Origin: Amphirosellinia nigrospora | Taxonomy: Eukaryota > Ascomycota > Sordariomycetes > Xylariales > Xylariaceae | Length of the DNA stretch: 64,000 bases | Assembly (NCBI GenBank): GCA_004123355.1 | Contig: SCHM01000001.1 | Coordinates: forward strand, 7,078,193-7,142,192 | Reading direction: 5' to 3' | Shown: positions 57,339 through 64,000 of the stretch, piece by piece | Numbering within the stretch: position 1 is the stretch's first letter | Layout of the letters: the number at the start of each line of letters is the position of its first letter | The notes under the pieces: generated by a model | The model's database searches: none | Told to the model about the DNA's origin: nothing | Seen by the model: the letters and a program-made list of their open reading frames with translations, nothing else | Made by a program: the position numbers and the translations under genes

Positions 57339-58284
57339 GGCGGTGCGAAGAGAGAGGTCTATTGGGAGGGGCAAGGGAGAGGAGGAGGAGGAAGGCAAGG
57401 AAAGGGAATTGAGCAGTCTGGAGGAGAAGGTGATGCGTGCACGATGCGATGTGATGCGATGATGATGACGATGATGCTGTTTCTCCCTCGCGCAGGACAC
57501 ACCTAAACCGACCACACTACCTACGCCGTAAGGCTATTTACTACCTAGGTACGGTAAATAGCCCCAGCAAGAGGTTGTCGGGTGGCAGGGATGTATCAAT
57601 GGTCAACGGTAAATGGTAAATGGCGAATGGTAAATGGTGTAGAATCGCACTCTAACCTCGTACAATAACAGAAGAGGAGGGGGCAAATTGATGCAGCTCA
57701 AGTGCAGTGACTGTATGTATGGGAGTTGGTGAACATGCCAGTCTCTCGTCCCTCACGTGTTGGTGTTACCTGCTTGCTGCCACTATTCCCGTCGTCCCAG
57801 TTATGCCTGGAACGTCCCCCCTCCCCACTTATAGCGCGCTCCGGGAAGCTGGGACCTGCCATCTGCCATCTGCCATCATCCCCACTCTTTTGGACACAGC
57901 TCAAGCTGCAGCCTCTCCAACCTGCACTCGTATTATGAAATTTAGAAAATCTACAGTACCCTAGATACCTTTTTGTCCCCACATGGAATACAGCGAAGTG
58001 AAGCCGCCGCTGAGTGAGCATACAATACTGATATTGAAACATAAACGTTCTCTGGACAAGCAAAGCTCAGCAACAGGGGGAGCAAAGGGGGATAGTATCG
58101 ATTTTTATGTGTTCTCGCGGCCATGGCGATATCGAGGGCTGCACGTGCATGCTAGCATGCAGGGACTATATGATGATCATTGCCCAGGTATACATGTGAG
58201 GTATAGACTCAGTCACTACCAAACCTAATGTTATATACATATGCGGCGCTCTCGTCACAACGAGGGTGCAGCGGCCCGGGGCCA
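57339..58284. promoter_or_regulatory. Upstream region of MVP1
   Basis: Between MVP1 and the 3' end of the uL15m gene on the same strand. It holds TACCTAGGTA at 57542-57551 and a GGTAAATG short tandem repeat at about 57605-57639. No gene seen. Confidence 0.5.
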
Positions 58285-59256
58285 TTACAACTTTTCCCAG
58301 AGCTTGATATCCTCCGGCTTGACCTTCTTCTTCTTCTGCAGATCCTTGGCGATCTGGGCCGGCGGCACCCTGAAGTACAAACTGGGCGACTCGCCCGGCT
58401 GTAGGGTGTGACTGAGGTAGCCTCGATGAGCCGGGTCGCGGTAGTACTCCATGTCCCAACGAGACGTGGGATCCGGTAGTCGGTAGAAGAAGCCCTTCTG
58501 TCGCACCTGCTCCAGCACCGGCTCGACGTGCTCGGCGCCCGTCGGTAGCGGCAGCCCCGTGTTTATGCTCTTGCCTTCCACCAGCCGCTTGATGGCCTGT
58601 TTCGTGTAGTACCTCGTCACGATCTTGCCACCGGCTTTCTCCACCGCATCGATGGCGCCGCCGACGCCCGGATACATGATGTCGACGGGCTGCTTGAGAG
58701 CGTCGGCCCCTCTCCCAGTAGTTTAATTCCGTCTTTGATGGTTCCCACGAGGTTGGACCGTATCAGTTCCTTGGGTGTGATAGGCTTAGCTGCGTCGATA
58801 CGTCCGGCGTCGATCCACTCCTGTAGCTTGTTCAGGTTGACCTCGGACATGACGGGAGCGCGCCTAGCTCGATGGTTAGCCGGCGCATCCACAGCATGGT
58901 AACCAGGCCGTGACAACGTACAGGTTTTCAAACCCCAAAGTGCCCTTCTGGAAGATCAGAGGTGTCTGACCACCCTGAAACCACGGCTTAACCTTTCCAT
59001 GCTGTTTCTGGCCCTTGTGACCCCTGCCGGACGTCTTTCCCTTGCCTGAGGACGGACCGCGGCCGAGACGAATCCGCTTCTGGTAGGCGCCCCGGTTGTC
59101 TGAGAGGTTGGCGAGGATGGATGCGCTACGAGTCTGTGACTGCACCGTTCGGACGGAGAGGGCGGCGAAGAGGTTGACGAGGGGCGGGCTGGCGGACCTG
59201 TCGAGCGGCGCCCTGCAGCACTGAGCTGCTATCCGGGTCGGTATCCGGGGCGGCAT
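58285..59256 (-). CDS. MRPL10: Mitochondrial large-subunit ribosomal protein uL15m
   Basis: The uL15 protein of the mitochondrial large subunit. It starts [20 protein letters not shown] (presequence, ATG 59256). The uL15 signature follows as [20 protein letters not shown] (the Gly/Lys/Arg-rich rRNA-binding arm), then [16 protein letters not shown]. An intron with GTACGT donor, GGCTAACC branch and CTAG acceptor joins FENL to [20 protein letters not shown]. Further blocks are KPITPKELI and [20 protein letters not shown], with [12 protein letters not shown]. The C-terminal extension has [20 protein letters not shown] and ends EDIKLWEKL. One base is missing in a G run at about 58706-58712, where LLGEG joins ADALKQPVD. 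As uL15m is needed for respiration, this is probably a sequence error. Confidence 0.92.
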
Positions 59257-60632
59257 GGCGTTGGTTTCGCAGTTCGATGCAAAGGTCGTTGTGCAGGTTG
59301 ACGGAGATGGTCTTTGATCGACAGCTTCTCAACGCTTTTTCGAAATTCAATGATCTAGACCGTTTTAGGGCTAGGCTAGAGTTGGCATGGTCCGAGCTCT
59401 CATGTCCCAGGTAACCCTTTTTAAGAGAGATTACCCGGTAAGGACATGCAGGTATGAATAAGTACCTAGTTTAAACCTCAGCATGTGCACTTTGACACCT
59501 AGGTAGGTATACTTACTTGGTCACCTATAGTTCCTGTACATAGCTGACATTTCAATGACATAAAACTGCAGGTGGTATCCAGATTGGTATTTCGTTTGGT
59601 TGACCTCTGTTGACACGGCTTTCGTTGCCCATAATAATACAAGACAATCGCCTGATTGCACTAACCTAGGTAATCATTTCCCAATAGGTACCAAGAAGCT
59701 GTACATAACAGTGCTTACCCAAGTTTACAACTCAACTTCCTGAACCAAGTGAGTGTGCTGATATGTACATATAAGTCAATCCTTACTATAATCTACGCTA
59801 TTGCTTGGTCACATCGAGATCGGGACCGAGAGATGTGGAGATGTCCAGCGGGTAGATAATAGTGTAAAGGTTAGGTTCGATTTCTATTAGTGCTAGACTG
59901 TTTATTGGTCTTCCTTTTTTTTCTCCGAGAAACACGGCCCGTCGCGCAGATAAAAATCTGCTGTAGGTCTGTACTTGTAGGTACTTGACATCTTGCAACC
60001 CCTGTTTCGGGTTGACAACCTGTAGCTGGTTCTCGATTTTGGATGGCATGCAGCAGGGGGACTACACTACACCAAACTACGATTATCATGCTCCGTACTG
60101 TGCGCGCAGAGCCCGAACGAATTACTGTTTACTCCCGCGATCCGTACGATTGGATACTAACGTTACATAGTGCGACGTACATAGTAAGGTGCCTAGTGTA
60201 CAGTAGGAGTAGGTAGTATTGTGGCACGGGTTGCCGAAGTTCCCGGGTTACGGGCGTTTTGGACGAAGAAGGCATAGCTTATAGTCCCCAGTTAGCATCA
60301 TGCAGGGGTTACTAATTGTAGGTATTTAGCTCTCTGTGCCGTAAAATGTAAAGGTACAGATAGACTCAACACACAACACGATGCACGGCACTATTGCGCT
60401 GTCCAGTATTGTCTGAGTATACACGTCCTACCTATACAAGTACTGTGCAACGCCTCTCTGCACGAAAGCGGCGGGACGTTCATATGGCAAGAACTTACAA
60501 GAAGTATAAGAAGGCATAACTTTTCACATCACACTGATCATAGGTATCAATTCAAAAGATAGTATATTGTGGGGGTATCAGTTCAACGCTCAGACAGAGA
60601 AATAGACAGAGAGAGTAAAAAGAGTAACACTG
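59257..60632. other. Intergenic region
   Basis: No supported gene. It contains CACCTAGGTA (about 59498) and AACCTAGGTA (about 59665). The uL15m promoter should lie in the first few hundred bases. Confidence 0.5.
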
Positions 60633-62631
60633 CTACTTTTGCCGTTTCGTAAAGCAGAGTTCCAATTTAGCCAATGACATCGTGAAGATATCTTTCGACT
60701 CCTCCAGCAGCGTCCGCCCCGTCTCACCAGGGGCAAAGGATATGTCAAATTCGAGCACCGATTTCGAGATAACGGCCCGTAACTCATTAAGGGCCAAGTT
60801 CCTGCCGATGCCTAGATCGTTTTCACCTCATCGTTAGGCACGTCACAAAGTAGCAGCGTGGGGTATGTCTTACAAGCATATCGTCCCTGAGAGAAGGGAC
60901 AGAACGCCTTCTTGTTGAGGATCAGTTCCGGTCTCGTCGTCCATCGCTCGGGGATGAATTCGTTGGGCAACACGAAGGCTTTCGGTGCTAGAAGGCAATC
61001 AGTCATGACTACATAATATCCAGGTGGCCAGGTATAACTCGCTTACATCGAAGCACCGTGTAGTGTGGGTTCACCACTTTGACTCCTCCCGGCAAGTAGT
61101 GGCCGCCTATCTTGACGCCGCCGGGGGAGTTAGGCGGAAGACTCCACCTGGGTTGGTCGGATCTATCATGAACAGTGGTGAGCTTTTTTCTTCTTTTTGG
61201 GGGGTTTCTAAAAATAGAAACAATATCAAAGCGTCCAGGCAACTGGCGCATTGGCCTCCATCATGTTACTTACGCATTCTCAGCGTCTCGTTGATGAAAG
61301 CATTCATATATTCCAAGTACTGCAATTGCGTGATGGACAGCGTCTCGTCGTTCATAATCCCGTGCTGTTGCAGCTCCTCGCGTAGTTTCCGTACCACGTT
61401 TGGGTCTCTTCCTAGCTCATAGAAGGAATGAATTAAAGCAGATGCTGATGTGTCACTCCCCGCTATGATTATAAGCCTCGCATCACCCACGAGGAGGAGA
61501 GCATCTGCCTTGGGTCTTTATAAAAGGGGCCAGCCGCCAGAATCGGGGTCATGATATCGGGTTCCGTGGGCATCCGTTGTTTGCGCTCTTATGCACTCAT
61601 TGCTATAGCGCACTAGGTTCATGAAAGGGTTCAACCTCTTGGGCACCAGGTTCGTCATAGTCTGGATGAGCCAGGGCATAGTGCCAAGGCAACCGAGTGG
61701 TAACGCGCTCGTCGAGTGCATTGTCGATAAAGAGATGCGATTTCCCGTTCTCGAGAGCTTTGAAAGAGCGCCCAAAAGCGAGGTCCCCTATTGCCTATCA
61801 GCCAATTTGTCGCTCATCGCTTAGTTGGCGAGCACCATAGCGGAAAGTCCTTACCCATCACATCAAAGGCGTACCATTCGAGCCAATTGGTAACGTTTAT
61901 GGCCTGTCCTGCTTTCCTCTGCATCTGGGCGACGAATTGGTCGGCGTACTTAAGAACACGCGAATCATAAGAACGGAGCGCCTTTGTCGTAAAGGCCAGG
62001 TCCCAGCCATGACGACGCCGTCTGTCATGCTCGGCCCTGTCTCGCAGCTGTACCAGGTTGAGCAGCGGGTTCGCAATATCATACCCTAAGTTCACAAAGC
62101 GTTAGTTGTTTCGCAGGATGGAAAACCACACGACAAGTGAGTGACGAACATTCGGCCTTGGTGAAATTGCTTTGTGGATGGAATGATCTCTATCAAATCT
62201 GGATCGGAGATGGACAGTAGATTCGGGCCAACCCGCACGTATTCGCCGTACTGCTTATGTAGGCGATCCAGATGTCTATAGTTGTCGACCTTGGCGCGAA
62301 TGCGGAAGACGTGATAAAACTGAGAGAGCCGTGCCAGTCTCGGTCCTGCAAAATGGCGTAACGGGTGGAAGAAGGCCCTGTAGACTAATATAGAGGTAAA
62401 GAGCGCAGTCATGTAAGCGCCATACCCGACTGATGTCAGCTGAAGGGCGTGGGAGAGTGGCAACCCGGCGAAGGTGTTGAGGAGCGGGATGGTGGTGGGC
62501 GGGCCGAGGAGCGCAAGCATCACCAGTTTATAGGCAGTGAGCATGTGTTCGCCATGTATAAAGTAGGTTAGATGTGAGGCAACGCCAGCGATGGCCGACA
62601 ATGCCGCGACAGATCCAAGGGGGACGGCCAT
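60633..62631 (-). CDS. Cytochrome P450 monooxygenase no. 2
   Basis: A membrane-bound microsomal P450. The ATG at 62631 starts MAVPLGSVAALSAIAGVASH; several hydrophobic helices follow, with HLTYFIHGEHML, then FFHPLRHFAGPRLARLSQFY. Later blocks: YDIANPLLNLVQLRDRAEHD, INVTNWLEWYAFDVMG, IGDLAFGRSFKALENGK, the I-helix RLIIIAGSDTSASAL, the K-helix NAFINETLRMRK (ExxR), FVLPNEFIPERWTTRPEL and the heme loop AFCPFSQGRYAC. The cysteine codon is split by intron 60812-60873 (T|GC) and continues IGRNLALNELRAVISKS. The C-terminus ends LELCFTKRQK. At least four frame corrections are needed (about 62170, 61800, 61695, 61585 and 61515), each fitting one or two missing bases. Either a decaying gene or poor consensus. 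Substrate unknown. Confidence 0.82.
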
Positions 62632-64000
62632 GTCGAGAACCACGATGAATAGCAGCTAAAGTTTACGAGGTTGTACACAGACAAAACGAATAACCACGAT
62701 GTTAGGACCGAGCTGGTTTTTGAATAGATGCGTCGTTGAGGGGCTATGGATTATAACTGATGCATCCACCGCTGCGGCAATAAGACGCATGTCTCTGCAC
62801 TAAATCCCAGGGGTTCTCAGCTCTTTACATGAGGTGCCATAGCGCATGCCATGATGTATGTACATGTACTGTAATTAGACCTGCAGCAGTTACCCCATGT
62901 ATACCCAAGACGGCACCCATTGCGTGATATTGTAGCTGTGGCGGGTAACAGAGGAGAGAGTAACGCTCTGCTGTTACCTATGGAGTTAAGTCTGCAACTA
63001 GGTATGTCTAATCGATGACCTAAAATAAAAACCCGAAGATGGCGTTGATGGCCGATGCCAAGAAATAAGCTATTTCAACTATTTAGTATAGTAAGGATCA
63101 GCTGGCGATATGATGTACAAAATTGACAAATCCCCAGGCTTTGCTAGGCAAACCAGATATGTGTGTTTCCCATACACGTCTGTTCTGAGGGTTGAACAAC
63201 GAAAATAGAGGCGGGAGATTAAAGTACCCAATCTTGTGTCCCTGATGAAATAGAGGTGAGGGCAGAGTGAGGGACAAAGAAAACGTCTTACCTCTGAGTA
63301 CCATATATCCTACTAGTCGGATCAGCATTCGCCATGACGGGCCAAGGATCCCCTTACTGCACAACCCGCTGCGCCATTGGACGATGCTAGCCCCCCTGGT
63401 TCTCATCCAGATCTTTCGGCAAAGCACTTCCACATATGTAGTTGTACCGACAGCAAAGCGTACTGTGGCTGGCAAAACGGGCCCTATGCCATCATACCGC
63501 AGGCGGAATGCAAAAGAAGGTCCACTAGTGCAACATGATCTCGTTACTTGGCGTGACGGAACAGATCGGGACGCTGGCGGCCTGGTTGGTTGCGATGCGA
63601 ACTTCCGGTTCATCGAGTTATACTAAGGTATAATGTCCGTATCGGGGAATGGAGCATCTAGTGTGCATCTGGAGATGCGTAGCGAGGCTACACGGGTCCT
63701 GCATGCTAGGTGCATCGAAGAAAAACATGCTACACTAGCCATGACGGACAGATCTTGTCTACTGCTACAATAGGCATGGTGCACACAATAATTCACGCGT
63801 ATATATGTAGCTAGTAGATGCCATATAGCGTCGGCGCAGATACTCGGTCTTGATGTGGGACTACCATGTAGCTAACCTAGGGACGTGCCTTGGCGAAAAC
63901 ACTCCCAGGCAATGAATGAATGGATGGATGGATGCTGTTAGTGACGCCTACGAGCGCGCCGAGGTTCAAAATCCCCGCCTGTTAGACGATCGACACAAAA
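62632..64000. other. Upstream region of P450 no. 2 and window end
   Basis: No firm gene. Around 63330-63530 plus-strand readings resemble a small cysteine-rich secreted protein (see the separate entry). The end carries a GAATGAATGGATGGATGGATG run at about 63913-63933. Confidence 0.45.
63300..63525 (+). pseudogene. Possible small cysteine-rich secreted protein, broken
   Basis: One frame reads YILLVGSAFAMTGQGSPYC and TTRCAIGRC, which looks like the end of a signal peptide and a cysteine cluster, then stops. A neighbouring frame continues HFHICSCTDSKAYCGWQNG and PYAIIPQAECKRRS with a TGA at about 63525. Together they would give about eight cysteines in a protein of about 75 residues. The join needs a one- or two-base correction next to a run of six C (about 63391-63396), and no start codon is visible; a TGA closes the frame at about 63295. 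Opposite-strand frames overlap. Weak call. Confidence 0.28.

Noticed and set aside
63098-63613. 171-codon minus-strand frame at the window end
   Set aside because: The translation has no motif or globular pattern, and the plus strand over the same bases gives a better cysteine-rich reading.

Overview
The window is nuclear DNA of a filamentous ascomycete (Pezizomycotina, most likely a Sordariomycete). Most genes are split by short spliceosomal introns (mostly 50-200 nt) with GT..AG ends and CTAAC/CTGAC-type branch sites. The recognisable proteins are fungal housekeeping and accessory families. Intergenic DNA carries TACCTAGGTA/GGTACC-type palindromes of the kind I associate with Sordariomycetes. 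I cannot name a species from sequence alone.

Layout. 0-0.6 kb: 3' end of a ZIP zinc transporter (+). 4.8-7.8 kb: LSM3 (-) and a mitochondrial ATPase-expression-type factor (+). 8.2-13.6 kb: a GPI12/PIG-L de-N-acetylase (-), a small two-exon membrane protein (+), a decayed protein with an N-terminal domain typical of fungal NACHT/ankyrin-like families (-), and a conserved hypothetical protein (+). 14-18 kb: gene-poor, with decayed secreted and membrane protein fragments. 18.6-20.7 kb: a seven- or eight-exon MFS sugar transporter (-). 20.7-28.9 kb: a gene-poor, AT-rich stretch holding one small secreted protein gene. 28.9-32.8 kb: cytochrome P450 no. 1 and an NmrA-like NAD(P)-binding protein (+). 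33.2-38.5 kb: a GPI-anchored pepsin-like aspartic protease (-), a Nudix hydrolase (+) and COX4 (+). 38.6-45.5 kb: gene-poor with microsatellites, ending in a pyrimidine-rich leader. 45.6-52.2 kb: a coiled-coil protein of unknown role (+), the mitochondrial ribosomal protein bS6m (+) and DCN1 (-). 54.6-59.3 kb: the sorting nexin MVP1 (-) and the mitochondrial ribosomal protein uL15m (-). 60.6-62.6 kb: cytochrome P450 no. 2 (-). The last 1.3 kb has no firm gene.

Four genes serve mitochondrial expression or respiration: the ATPase-expression-type factor, COX4, bS6m and uL15m. They are scattered singly between unrelated genes. The two P450s share an unusual multi-helix N-terminus with an HGE motif and look like members of one clan, but no polyketide, peptide or terpene synthase lies nearby, so I do not call a biosynthetic cluster.

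The most striking global property is that about half of the genes, including ones expected to be essential (LSM3, GPI12, uL15m, DCN1), need one or more reading-frame corrections. Nearly all can be explained by loss of one base (a few by loss of two), often inside a short homopolymer. This points to deletion-type consensus errors in the assembly rather than mass pseudogenisation. Every broken gene here should be read with that in mind.
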